A DNA stretch of 24,687 bases. Source: Elysia marginata (lineage: Eukaryota > Mollusca > Gastropoda > Plakobranchidae). Of this stretch, positions 11,018 to 20,598 are shown piece by piece. Each line of letters starts with the position of its first letter. Within the stretch, counting starts at the first letter, position 1. The notes under the pieces were generated by a model, which made no database searches, was not told the DNA's origin, and worked only from the letters and a program-made list of their open reading frames with translations. The position numbers and the translations under genes are program-made. The stretch lies in NCBI GenBank assembly GCA_019649035.1, contig BMAT01001472.1, positions 3,221 through 27,907 of the forward strand, given 5' to 3'.

Positions 11018-11200
11018 CTATACGGCAGCTGTCCCCAGCACCTGCTGCTCATATTGCTGCTGTTCTGGGGCGGGTGGATCAAGACTGAGTTCTCTTGCTT
11101 GTCTGTATGACGTGGACCTCACGTGACGTCTTGGGTTCAGGAAGTCGAAGCGGCGGAAGAATTCTTGTATCAGCCAAGACAGACCCATGCTAAGGATGTT
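11018..11200 (-). CDS. Minus-strand membrane protein gene, terminal coding exon
   Basis: Last exon of the predicted membrane protein: 60 codons plus TAG. The acceptor is TTCCCCATCAG with a good pyrimidine tract, and the exon starts at AAC in phase 0. This matches the phase 0 donor AAG|GTAAAA of the 4.37-kb exon. The peptide begins NILSMGLSWLIQEFFRRF, predicted to form an amphipathic helix, continues DFLNPRRHVRSTSYRQ, and ends in a Gln/Glu/Pro-rich tail, EQQQYEQQVLGTAAV. Composition is protein-like and differs from the AT-rich surroundings. The alternative is that the big exon is terminal and reads on to its own stop at 12320; in that case this exon would belong to another isoform. I found it from splice phase and composition, with no database check. 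Confidence 0.72.
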   Translation of the reverse strand, partial: NILSMGLSWLIQEFFRRFDFLNPRRHVRSTSYRQARELSLDPPAPEQQQYEQQVLGTAAV

Positions 11201-12349
11201 CTGATGGGGAAGACATGATGGTTATAGAATGATTGAAATCACCATCTAAACTAAATCAGCGTTATATGAAAGTCAACCCAGCTTTCTTTTGTTATTAAAA
11301 AGGTAACATATTATAGGATATCTTAGTTACGGCTTTGAAACCTGGAAGGTTTATGTACGCCCTGCCGCTAAAGCGTTAAGGTAGTTTCACACGACGCGTA
11401 TTCCGAACGGAACACTTTGGACAATCTCTCGACCGGAGACTTTGAAAACATTTTGCTCCTATATATCACCTACACCCATGTGGCATTCGCGCACCATGTG
11501 AAATAAAAAAAGTATCACAGCCTTTTACTTTTTAGTAAAAGTAAAAATATAGATTCTATATATGGTTAAAAAAGTTGTTTTGTGACTTTGTACCGTGAAG
11601 TCGAAAATTTCCATGTCCAATAAAATTTTAACCTTGTTTAACTTGTTTGTTTATTGTCCGATTTCAAATTTGTTTTTGTGTGCAAAAATCCTCAAATTTA
11701 AAAATCTTAGCAATACACTCAATCAAAATGTTTAATAAGACACTTTAAAAAATGGTTTGTGATACCTAGGTAACCATTCAATACAACCGCTCTTGAGTTT
11801 GTCTTCCAGATTGCGTCTTCACCATCTTTCCACGAGTGACACCTTGTCGCGGCTACGGCTAAGAGTATAGACAATAGTTTGAGCACCGCCTAGAACATCT
11901 CATAATCTATACACTAGAACTAACTAGATGTACTCGCCATGTCTCCGACAACCCGCATGCTCCGCTGCTCGTTTACGTGACTCCAAGCACCGTCCATTAG
12001 GCGCCACGGCAGAACATAACTAGCCCGATGCCCAGAGGCTGAATGTGTCTCCTGTTGGCGTTAAAACATAGCCTTACTTATGACTCATGAGACATTTGGA
12101 GTAAGCAAAAACTGATAAGGTAATTATTGATCAAATATTGAAGATCAACGCAGCTAGCGTCGCTCTCACCTCCCTATTTTTTGTATTTGAGGTCTCTTTT
12201 CATAGTCTTGAGTAAAGAGATGGTAGCTTTTTATGCAGCACTAGATTTTTGGAAATAAAGATTTTGAGATTTTTTAAAATCAGCTTTGGGGTAAAGTCTT
12301 AGATGAGCTGAAAATTATTCTAGTTTGCCTGAAATTGATAGCGTTTTAC
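11201..12349 (-). other. Last intron of the minus-strand gene
   Basis: A 1.15-kb phase 0 intron from GTAAAA to CCATCAG on the minus strand. The part from about 11360 to 12080 has more CG dinucleotides than other introns here, but I find no open frame, terminal repeats or Pol III boxes to explain it. If the intron is retained, translation ends ten codons later at 12320-12322. Confidence 0.65.
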
Positions 12350-15300
12350 CTTCTTGCGGGCAGCACGGAGCTGGACCGGTTTGTTCACTGATGCCTCGTC
12401 CAAATCAGTGGAGAAAGAGCAGTTAGCCGTGGTCAACCCGTGATCAGCATCGCTGTCTCTGGACAGCAGCGACCTGGCAGAACCGCTTCTAACCGGCATC
12501 TCTTTGGGAGAACGTGCTCTCGACTCTACAAATCCTTTTTTGCGCCCTGTTCCAGCAGAGACAACCGTAGATAAACGTTTGCTCTTTGGAGAATAACGTA
12601 GGTTTTTAGCGTAATCAGTGGCGTCTACAGATGAACCTTCGATAACCTCTTTGATATCCACTGGCGACCCTGTTTCAGCTATTACACGCTTGGCCCCCCT
12701 TTTTAAAGGAAGTGAAAAGATAACGTTGCTTAGCATCGAAGAGTAAGCGACCTTTGCTTTCGCTCCCGCCACTTCTTTTGGACATATCCCGGTTGGTGGC
12801 AGTGGATTGGTCACCTCGATGTTACATTTGTTGGGTTTGAGAATGACCTCCTCAAAGCTCTCTTTCTTCTTTTCTAAGCTGCGTTTGGGTGACAAGTTTT
12901 GCTGCTTTGACACAACAACCCTAGTTTCTACCATAACAGGATCTTCAGGAGGCTTAGCTGCTGCTTTCTTCAACCACATCGGTCGTCTATTTCGCTTCTT
13001 CTGCTTCTCAGGTGGCGTGACCACTTCGGGTTTTGGCTCCGATTCCAATTGCTCTTGTTTGTCTTCTTCTTCCTCTTCAACAAGCTCGCGCACGAGGTCA
13101 AAGTTGTTGGAAAGAAACATGTCTCCCAAGGAGCCGTCACTAGCGTTGTCACCAATGTGGTTCTCTTGAGCTTGATCTTCCATTGATTCAACTTCCTCCA
13201 GTATATCCGCCTGTTTCGTGTTTTCCATTTTCTCAATGCTCTCTGAGAACTGAACGGTCTTAGCCTGACCTCTCATGGAGGAATCCCCATGTCCATCTTG
13301 TTTTGAGCTGTGATCGCTGACTGCTTCACAAGGACTTTTCACTTCACTCTCAACTTGTTGATTAAGAACTTCTCTTGTTTTACTTGACTTTTGTATTTTG
13401 GTTTTATCCTTGGCTTTTACCAAAACGTACTTTAACTTTGGCCTGCGGGTCACCCCTCTAGGTTTTGCCTCTGCGGCTTTGTTTTTACCTTCAGTATAGA
13501 AAAAGATTGAATTATTCCAACCTTCCTCAGCTTTTTGAAAATCTTTTACTTTTGATTGGTTTTTAGAGGCTCTTGTAGTTGATGCTTTGTTCGAAATTTT
13601 ATTGAGAACCTTTGAACCATTTACAATTTCTTCTGCTAGTTTTGGCACGCCCATTTTTGGTTTCGAGATACTATTTTCATTAGGTTGTAGGCCATTCTCA
13701 TCTACTTTTTCCTCGCATATCTCATGATGTTGAACAGATGTCACTTCAAAGCTTTGACCAATAGAGTTCTGAGCATTAATTTTCTGACAAATTTCTTCTT
13801 TACTGACTGTCTCATTTAGAACTTCTGTGTGCCCTACTAATGTTTCGGTGTTCTCTTCAATATTCAAAGGCGGTTCAAAACTTTCAACCTCAACTGCGGG
13901 AAGTGTCACTTCAATTTCAGGGGCCACCTTTTCCATGACATGTTGGCCATCTTCTTCACTGTCTGTTGATATACTAGAGGCAGTGGTCTGACTTTTTCTT
14001 TTCTTTACCGAAATAGTGGAGCTGGTGCTTCCCGTCTTTTTCGGTTTCCCTTCTTTGAGTACACTTATCTTCAGTTTTCGCTTTTTATCTGGCGATATTT
14101 TTCGTGCTTTATGGCTTTTTTTAGAGTCTGCCTCAGAGGGTTCCAGAAGATGAACGGATCCTTTTTTCTTCGAGACGCTCCTTTTCTTTCTGCCATCCGG
14201 TGGGCTAGAATGGCTTCTGGCCACCAACCGTGTAGTTTTTGAGGGAGAAGGAGCAGAAATCAATTTTTTAGAAGTTTGTGAGAGAGATGTTTCACTTTGA
14301 GGTCCCTGTAGAGCTTCACCTATTGTGTGTGCTTCAAGAGTTTCCTTCGTTCTTGAAGCCGCTCGCTTATGCTCTGATTTTCTCTTCTCGCGTTGTTTTG
14401 AAGATTTACTTTTCTTTTTGACTCGTTCCTTGCTCGTGGTCACCTCGAGTTTGACCGATTCGGATGGACAGACCAGAGAGTGATTTGCTGTATCGACTGG
14501 TTTTTCCTCTTGACTGAGCTCTTGATTCTCGTGCTTGGGTTTTTTGTGACTTTGCATTTCTCCAATTTTCGAGGCAGCCTCTAGTTTATCCAGGACATTG
14601 ATGACTGTGATTGCGGAAGCCTTATCTGACAATTTATCACATTCGCCGGTCATCTCTCCGTGACCGATGCTAAGATTTTGATGAGGAGAACGCTGAGAAA
14701 TATCCTGGCGGTCGACGTCCATATAATGTACTTCCACCATAGGCGTCTCACCGTAGGTATTTTCTTTTTTATTGATTTGGCGATCTCTCACAAATCCATC
14801 CTTAGCTTCCCTGGAGACTCCACTGGGTTGTTTGTTCGATTCAGTTGAATGCATGAGTTCAACCTCTGTATCTGAGCTCAGTTTTCGTTTTCTTATCTGG
14901 CTTTCAGTTTCGCCGCATTTGACGATGCGAGTATGTCGGGGTTGAGGAACAGATAGAGATTGTTCGCTGCTCTTCGAGGTGAGACTAAGGACATTTTGAT
15001 GATCGTTCTCCAGCATCATTGTTTTCCCCGAGACGCCCTGCGACGACTGCTTCACTTCTCTCAAGGTTGTCGTTGTGGTCATTTTCTTGGACAGGCTTGT
15101 TTTGAATTTTACGATAACCGACTCAGTTGTTTTCGTTTTTCGTCTTTTCTTTTTCCCACTCGAGTGATTGACAGATGTACTCTCAGAGGATGTGATTTCT
15201 CTGGATTCTTCCTCTTCAATCTCTTGCCGTTGCAGTCTGTTTTTGATGGCTTCGTTACAGGCCATCATGATACTTTGCTTCTTTGACTCCCAGCATTCCT

Positions 15301-16721
15301 GCTCGCTCTTAGCGTGAACCTCTTGTGTCTGAGATTTATCTTCCATATTATATGGAACCTGTAATAGATGCATTTCTAAGTCTGGCGTAACTTTCTCTAA
15401 GCAAAGCTCACAGTCACCTGGAGCAGCCTCGCTGGTCAGCTCAGGTGGACCCCCTGGAGAGGCAGTTTCTGGTGTGTAAAACTGGTCAAAACTGGGTGTG
15501 GTGGAGCTTGGGTTCTGTTCTACAATCGCTTCTTGCTGCTCACCAGGCATGTCCTCATGGATACTGTCATTGTTAGGGAAGGCATTCGTGTTGACATTTA
15601 AATCATGTGTTTGAAAAACGTACGAAACATCAGAAGCACGCAAATGTAGAATATAAGCTGAGCCAGCACTAACGTCCACTTGACTCTGTTCGGAAGGCAT
15701 CGCCAGATTAAGATTATTATTGTTTATGTTTGTATAGTTTCCTCTACAAACTGTACGAATCAAACTATTGTTGTTTAAATCGGCGCGCATAATCTTTGAA
15801 TTCACTGCGAAATTCGAATATAACCCTTCATTGTGATCTGAACCATGCATCACCTCAACCTGGGATGGCTCTCCAATATTGTCGAAGTTTCTACCAAGGA
15901 AACCGAAATGGCACGGTTCAGAAATAACTTCTTTCCATACAGTGTCGCCGAAAGCCCCACAGCCAGATATCCCATGCTTGTTTTCTGGGTGGTTTTGCCT
16001 CCTTCTAGCATAATTGCCAATCGATGACAATTGATCAGAGTCAAATCTGTGCTTCTTTGTTTTACATTTTGACGACCTGGCAAAGCGACGGGGAGTTGCC
16101 ACTGGCGCTCTTACAGAATGCTTTTTGACCATTTTAAGTGGCGGATGCTGTTTCTTAAGTGGTGATGTGTCGGTTAATTCAACTGATTCCAATCTTGATT
16201 TGTAAGTCAACTCGGAGGCTTCCCCTTTATCATTTTGTGACCAAGTCGAGTCATCAGAGGCCGAGTTCTCGTTGTAGGAATCTTGAGTGCTTGGATCTAT
16301 TCTAATGTGATAACCGCTAGGTGGAGGGGGCACCGACCGACCTGCTGATGAGTTTTGTCTGAGCCGTGGGCTAACTGAATGCCGCCGAGAGTTCCTGCCC
16401 TTGTTAGGGCTCTGGCGTTTGTTTACTGGGGAAAACGTTACTTTTTTGGATCGACTATGCCTTCGTGGACTTTTGTAAAGCGGTGAGGCATTTTTCTTAC
16501 TGCGGTGTCTGCTAAACGGGTTATGTTTCTTATAGACGTAGACTTTATTGTTGGCTACACAAAACCTATCGTGATCATGGAAGCAGAGAACACCACCCTG
16601 ACATGAGAGGATGTCCAAGATTTCGGCCGGCAAATTGGCGTGATCCTCCAAGTCGTATACAGCTAAAGGGGCATCGTCGGTTCTACAAGGTTTGGGCGGT
16701 GAATGTCTTTCATTTGATTTT
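12350..16721 (-). CDS. Minus-strand membrane protein gene, giant exon: disordered Lys/Ser-rich nucleo/cytoplasmic tail
   Basis: A 4,372-nt exon with 1,457 full codons, entered at acceptor TTCCTCAG in phase 2 and left at donor AAG|GTAAAA in phase 0. An in-frame ATG upstream at 16762 lies in the intron and is unlikely to be the start. The first ~65 residues look folded: AVYDLEDHANLPAEILDIL, then a Cys/His/Asp-rich strand pair ending VANNKVYVYKKH. The rest is low-complexity and disordered. Landmarks are KVTFSP (RVxF type) at 16444-16433, basic clusters KKKRRKTK, KKKSKSSKQREKRK and KKQKKRNRRP (NLS-like), many S-P-x-K/R sites, an acidic run LVEEEEEDKQEQ, and a second RVxF-like KTVQFSES at 13261-13247. 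The region is more GC-rich than the flanks. I do not recognise the family. A nuclear-envelope or chromatin-linked scaffold is inferred from the basic tail plus the upstream transmembrane exon. Plus-strand frames inside this span are shadows. Confidence 0.88.
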
Positions 16722-17395
16722 CTGAGGAAGAAAAAAACCACGCTATCAAAAATGCTATTCACATGGATTATGCGCTGCAGAAAACACGAAAGAAGAAAAA
16801 TTTAAAAAGAAAAATTCAACTTGATCATTCTGGAAGCAGGATAATTTTTCTAGTCTACTAAAGAATGATGCCGATAAAAAATAATATTGAATCGATTGCA
16901 AAATATAATCATGTATGTAATTTCTTAACTCCGACCACCACTAAATTAAGATAAGATATATTTGAGTTAAACCCCATGGTGCGGGTGCGAAAATAAGCAA
17001 ATCATTTTAGATTTTACCATACCAATTAAATTTGTATATATGAAACTAAAAGAGGATCACCACTCTTGTTGACTGAAGCACTTAGTGCACCATTATTAAA
17101 CTGCTAATTAGCTACTTGTGCCTGTCATTAATATAAGAAAAGAGATTGACTTTGAAATTTGTATATTAATGTTATATAAAATGGTATTCACATTTTTATA
17201 TAATCGGCAAATAAAAAAAACGGAAAAAACGAGACAAAAGAAAAGCTAAATTTCTATCATACAATTCAAATTCAGGAAGATTGATTCTCGTGGTTTACGG
17301 CAAACATGGTGGAATAACACTGCCAAATTTGAACTATAAGACAAAGTGCAATCATGATATTTTTTCCTTCTAAGTTGCCGTGCTAGTACTGCTAC
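16722..17395 (-). other. Intron between the Arg/Ser exon and the giant exon
   Basis: A 674-bp AT-rich intron, GTAGCA to TTCCTCAG on the minus strand, interrupting an Arg codon (phase 2 on both sides). No coding or RNA features seen inside. Confidence 0.75.
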
Positions 17396-17774
17396 CTTCT
17401 TGCCCTGTCTACATTTGGGAAAACAGAATAAGTGTCTATAGGCATCTGCACGTGTCTGCGACGGGGCTTTCTCGACTCGTGGAAATCTTTAGGCATCAGA
17501 CTGTCTGGACCAACAGCTACATCAGCACAGTCGACAGCAATGTCAGCTGCTGCCGGACAATCGACAGCAATGTCCGCAGCGGCTGCATTCTTCACGATCT
17601 TCACGCCCTCCCCAGCCCCTCCCCCGCTGATGAAGAGCGTGACAGTGGCGATGGTAGAGTCTGTCTGCTGAGGGTCCTGACGGACATGCGAGCGTCTGCG
17701 CCGCTTGGGCCTGGACCTTGACCAACGGCTATCTGAGGCAGACCTGTCCGTGCTTGGGCCCCTGCTCTTGTCAT
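17396..17774 (-). CDS. Minus-strand membrane protein gene, Arg/Ser- and Ala/Asp-rich exon after the membrane helix
   Basis: A 379-nt exon: two bases, 125 codons, two bases. Acceptor TACTCTGTCAG (AG at 17776-17775) enters in phase 1 and donor AGAAG|GTAGCA leaves in phase 2; both match the neighbouring exons. It encodes the juxtamembrane tail. A strongly basic start (SRSRPKRRRRSHVRQ, an RS/NLS-like cluster) fits a cytosolic or nucleoplasmic side. A short hydrophobic-Gly stretch follows, TVTLFISGGGAGEG, then a twice-repeated AADIAVDC unit, then a basic end with RKPRRRHVQMP. Base composition is clearly richer in G and C than the flanking introns. The DNA repeat under AADIAVDC is annotated separately. 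No known domain is recognised. A stop codon occurs right after the donor, as expected for intron sequence. Confidence 0.82.
17531..17574 (-). repeat. In-frame 30-bp tandem repeat in the Arg/Ser exon
   Basis: The 14-mer TCGACAGCAATGTC (plus strand) occurs at 17531-17544 and 17561-17574, offset by exactly 30 bases. It encodes two copies of the decapeptide unit containing AADIAVDC. Because the period is a multiple of three, copy-number change would keep the frame. Confidence 0.85.
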
Positions 17775-18828
17775 CTGACAGAGTATATAGGATATATTTT
17801 AACACAACTTTCAAATCTGCATAATATAGAACCTAATGCATTCAGATTACGAGAATATGATATTCGCTAAGATATGATCATATAATTAAATCCATAGCCT
17901 GGTGACTAAACTGACAAAATACGCAGGCACCGTCCGGAAGCCGATTAATAACCGTAAAGTAAATAAAAAATGAAAAGAAATGAATTAAACAAACCAATGA
18001 GTTACGTATCTGTAATGTTCAGGAGTCCTACTTAGGTGTCAGAATTTTAAATTTCAATGCTAGCTATGACAAGGAGATATGTAATCTCCAATTACTTTCT
18101 AGCCGTTTTCCTCCCAAGTGAGTGCCTTACGTTTGATGCAAGCTAGTTAAGATCTTAGCAGCTCAGAACACAACAGCGAATATAGCCAAGGCCTCGTTCA
18201 AATTATAGCTGACTGGATCTAGATCTAGCTCTTGTTAAACCCAAAGCGAGTAAGTTGCGATAGCATGAGAGCTCGATCCGACAAACAAGGCATTTGTTTC
18301 GGGCTTGGTTAGACAGTGCCTGAGTACTAGCCATTAAATAGAATTTTTAAGTGCAGTGTTATCTTCCAGTTACAGCAGTTCGACGCAATAGAACATGCCT
18401 AGTCTAAACGACATGCCGAGGGGCTTCTACTATAATCGAAATAAGCAACGCGGATAAAAGACACCATTGAAAAGCCTAATTAATTAATTTTCAGCGCTTG
18501 GTTTGGTCGACTGCCGCCGCAGTTCGTTGGGTATGGCGCGTCTTCTATTCAGTTTTCAAGTAAGCAAACTATGGAGATTTACATAAACGGCCAAACCCTT
18601 TCTATGCGCCGTTAAAGCTCTGCCTGCAACTCCATACACAATCTTCACAATCTATAAACTATGATTTTAACAATTTTGCAACTTTCATAAAGCTCTAAAA
18701 TTAATAAACGTTATGCTGACCAAAATTGAGATAAATTTAATCTTAAATTTAATTTATTGGAATAAATTCCAAACAGACTTGTATATGACCTGACAATGAC
18801 ATGAGGAGATTATTCTAGTTTGACCCAC
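17775..18828 (-). other. Intron after the transmembrane exon
   Basis: A 1.05-kb phase 1 intron from G|GTGGGT to CTGTCAG on the minus strand. It contains an AGATCTAG motif at 18216-18228 and a slightly GC-richer patch around 18490-18545, without open frames or terminal repeats that would identify an element. Confidence 0.65.
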
Positions 18829-18964
18829 CAAGCGAGGGCTGTATCCTCATAGTGCTGTGTAGCTTGGGGACCCTCCACAGCCCGACAAACAGGAGGGCGT
18901 TGACCAGCCAGAGCACTACCACCACGGCGACCACCGCATGGTACACATACAAGTTCTCTGCTGA
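18829..18964 (-). CDS. Minus-strand membrane protein gene, transmembrane exon
   Basis: A 136-nt exon. Acceptor GTTTTAG (AG at 18966-18965) enters in phase 0 and donor G|GTGGGT leaves in phase 1. It begins SAENLYVYH and then has a run of about 24 hydrophobic residues (VVAVVVVLWLVNALLFVGLW), one clear membrane helix. It ends RVPKLHSTMRIQPSL. The basic residues after the helix and acidic residues before it predict, by the positive-inside rule, that the C-terminal side is cytosolic or nucleoplasmic and the acidic N-terminal region lies in the ER/perinuclear lumen or outside the cell. Reading past the donor gives GGSN and a stop, so intron retention would give a short tail-anchored-like form. A second AG four bases later at 18962-18961 would break the frame with the upstream exon. 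Confidence 0.85.
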
Positions 18965-19610
18965 CTAAAACAAACCGCGGTACGGTATAACTTATGTGGT
19001 CTTTTAGAGGGAGTGTGGAGACAGAGGGAGAGGCAGAGAGACAAAGAGAGATTTAGATTAAGCAGCTTTTTACGAAAGAGTGAAGCAAGAAGATACGTAT
19101 CAAAACATTTCTTTGAAATCTTCCAGCCCAGCTAGCTTAGCAAGCATTAGAACCCTACAGCTCCTCGTCCAAGTACCGAATATCTACATAATTAAGCAGC
19201 TGCACCCTGTAAGATTATCAGAATATACAATACTACGATGTTTTCATTTTTTTCACCAAAGAAAGCAAATGCAACTGTTCTATCTACAATTTTAAGAGCC
19301 AGTATTTATCTTTCCACAATATAGAAGTTGATCGAAATGATGATAGTGCTAGTAAAGATGCTTCTGTGATGATGACGATGATGATGATTACGAGCATGAA
19401 GATGACTATGATCATAATGTTTATGATAATGGTAGTGCTTATAATGAAAGTTATGATGATGAAGAAGAAGAAGAAGAAGAAGAAAGACGAGAGCTTTCTA
19501 TTAATGTATATGTAGAATGCATAGTCAAGAAATATTTTACCTTGAATATTTAAGGGAAAAATGATTGTGTACATGTAGAAAAAAACGAGACAAGAAAGTA
19601 TTGTACTCAC
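18965..19610 (-). other. Intron upstream of the transmembrane exon
   Basis: A 646-bp phase 0 intron, GTGAGT to TTTTAG on the minus strand. It holds a pyrimidine-rich block (purine-rich on the plus strand, about 19005-19052) some 40-90 bases before the acceptor, and the GAT/GAA microsatellite at 19366-19484. Confidence 0.75.
19366..19484 (+). repeat. GAT/GAA compound microsatellite, degenerate centre
   Basis: A GATGATGAC-type run at about 19368-19388 and an (GAA)n run of eight units at 19461-19484, joined by degenerate GAT-like triplets. In one plus-strand frame it reads as an Asp/Glu-rich peptide between two TAA stops. It lies inside an intron of the minus-strand gene, so this is most likely a mutated simple repeat. 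Confidence 0.85.
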
Positions 19611-19657
19611 AAATTCTATGACTTTGCTGCCTAAATCGACCACCGCATACACTAATT
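19611..19657 (-). CDS. Minus-strand membrane protein gene, 47-nt exon before the transmembrane exon
   Basis: A short exon between acceptor TCTATTTTAG (AG at 19659-19658) and the strong donor GTGAGT (at 19610). It has two bases completing a Glu codon from the upstream exon, then 15 codons reading LVYAVVDLGSKVIEF, and leaves in phase 0. Joined to the flanking exons it gives GNFFALE-LVYAVVDLG and KVIEF-SAENLYVYH, so the helix-forming juxtamembrane region becomes continuous. Both phases fit without adjustment. The exon is too short for composition tests, and a second frame is also open, so the frame rests on phase agreement with its neighbours. The longer open frame around it is AT-rich intron sequence and is not real. 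Confidence 0.72.
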
Positions 19658-20516
19658 CTAAAATAGAAAAGAAACAAAATTAGTTAAACAGAGCGTTTTT
19701 TTTCCTTTTGACTTCGATCTACGACTTAACTATAACATAAAAGTTTGAAACGGAAAGCATTAATTTTTAAACACTTAACAGTAATACAGATCCTACAAGA
19801 GGTAGGCCTACTCTTAAAGGAGTGCCGCCCGCGCCGCGATGTTGCCCATTCTCTTCGTTTCTTATGGCTGTATATCTTGTTTTATACTGTCAATCCCAAA
19901 TAGCAAATTATCGTCAGCCATTTAGAATGTAATTACATATATAAGTTTTAAAAGATAATACTTTTTTTTGGAATACTAGGTCATATCCAACCGAAGTCGA
20001 AAGGATATTGCTTTTTTCAGACTAAAACAAACTGACTTATTAAAGGAGAGGCTTGGTAATTACCTAGTTCTATAGGACTGTAAATATTATGGGTTAAAGG
20101 TAAAGCGTTTCAATTGAATCTTAAGTCGTTGTTTGCGTCATTTAACAAAAGAGGGTTTTCTAAAAAGATGGAAGATTTCTTTTTGGCTATGTATTTGCGT
20201 ACGGGGTGACTTTAAAATGTGAAAGTTCTATTAATTAGTGTCTAGCTAATGAGTATTTAATAGACTGGGCTTTCGATGGTTCAAAAGAAAATAACAGATC
20301 TAGAACAATATAATTAGCCTATAGACGTAGACACAGATCTAGACCTGATCATTCTTGATTGGATTGCAAGGGATGGTCTTCAAACGTTAGAATGGCTGGA
20401 ATATATTTTACTACAGCGTACACAAATGTAAGGACACGGCAGAATTATCTTTATCAATAAAATCTTTTACAGAATATTAGATTTAAATAAGTAGAAGAAT
20501 GATAATGATAATATCT

Positions 20517-20580
20517 GTTAGTTTAAAACTCCTGTTACTGATGAAGCCTATCTATATAGGCGAAACGTTTATATGCTAAC
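20517..20580 (+). ncRNA. Hammerhead-ribozyme-like motif (possibly degenerate)
   Basis: The plus strand reads CTGATGA (20538-20544), one extra A, a hairpin GCCTA/TAGGC (20546-20550 with 20557-20561, loop TCTATA), then GAAA (20562-20565) and CGTT. This is the order of conserved core pieces of a type I hammerhead: CUGAUGA, stem II, GAAA, a minimal AC/GU stem III, and U-H at the cleavage site. Stem I has two pairs next to the core (20536-20537 with 20570-20571), an internal loop, then GTTAG/CTAAC (20517-20521 with 20576-20580). The extra A beside stem II departs from the consensus, so activity is doubtful. Such motifs are known from Penelope-like retroelements and retrozymes in animals. No retroelement coding sequence is visible here. 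Confidence 0.35.
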
Positions 20581-20598
20581 CTAGATCTAGATCTAGAT
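20581..20598. repeat. AGATCTAG short repeat cluster
   Basis: The sequence CTAGATCTAGATCTAGAT is a palindrome-rich six-base repeat (period TAGATC). Shorter copies sit at 18216-18228, 20296-20303 and 20335-20343. They occur in introns of the minus-strand gene. Confidence 0.7.

Noticed and set aside
11018..11035. C-terminal GTAAV as a PDZ-binding motif
   Set aside because: Class I ligands need Ser or Thr at position -2; here it is Ala, with Thr at -3.
12807..13169. Plus-strand open frames inside the giant exon (also 14660-14848, 14960-15286, 15845-16027) and minus-strand shadows at 12970-13236 and 15850-16083
   Set aside because: They are other-frame readings of a strongly coding minus-strand exon; their Ser/Phe-rich composition mirrors its Lys/Glu codons.
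16721..16762. In-frame ATG at 16762 as the start of the giant open frame
   Set aside because: The codons from 16762 to 16722 are a pyrimidine tract and acceptor read as Phe-rich peptide, and the upstream exon joins here in phase.
17380..17725. Three further open frames over the Arg/Ser exon on both strands
   Set aside because: The minus-strand frame used in the exon call is the only one whose phases match both neighbouring exons; the others are shadows in GC-richer DNA.
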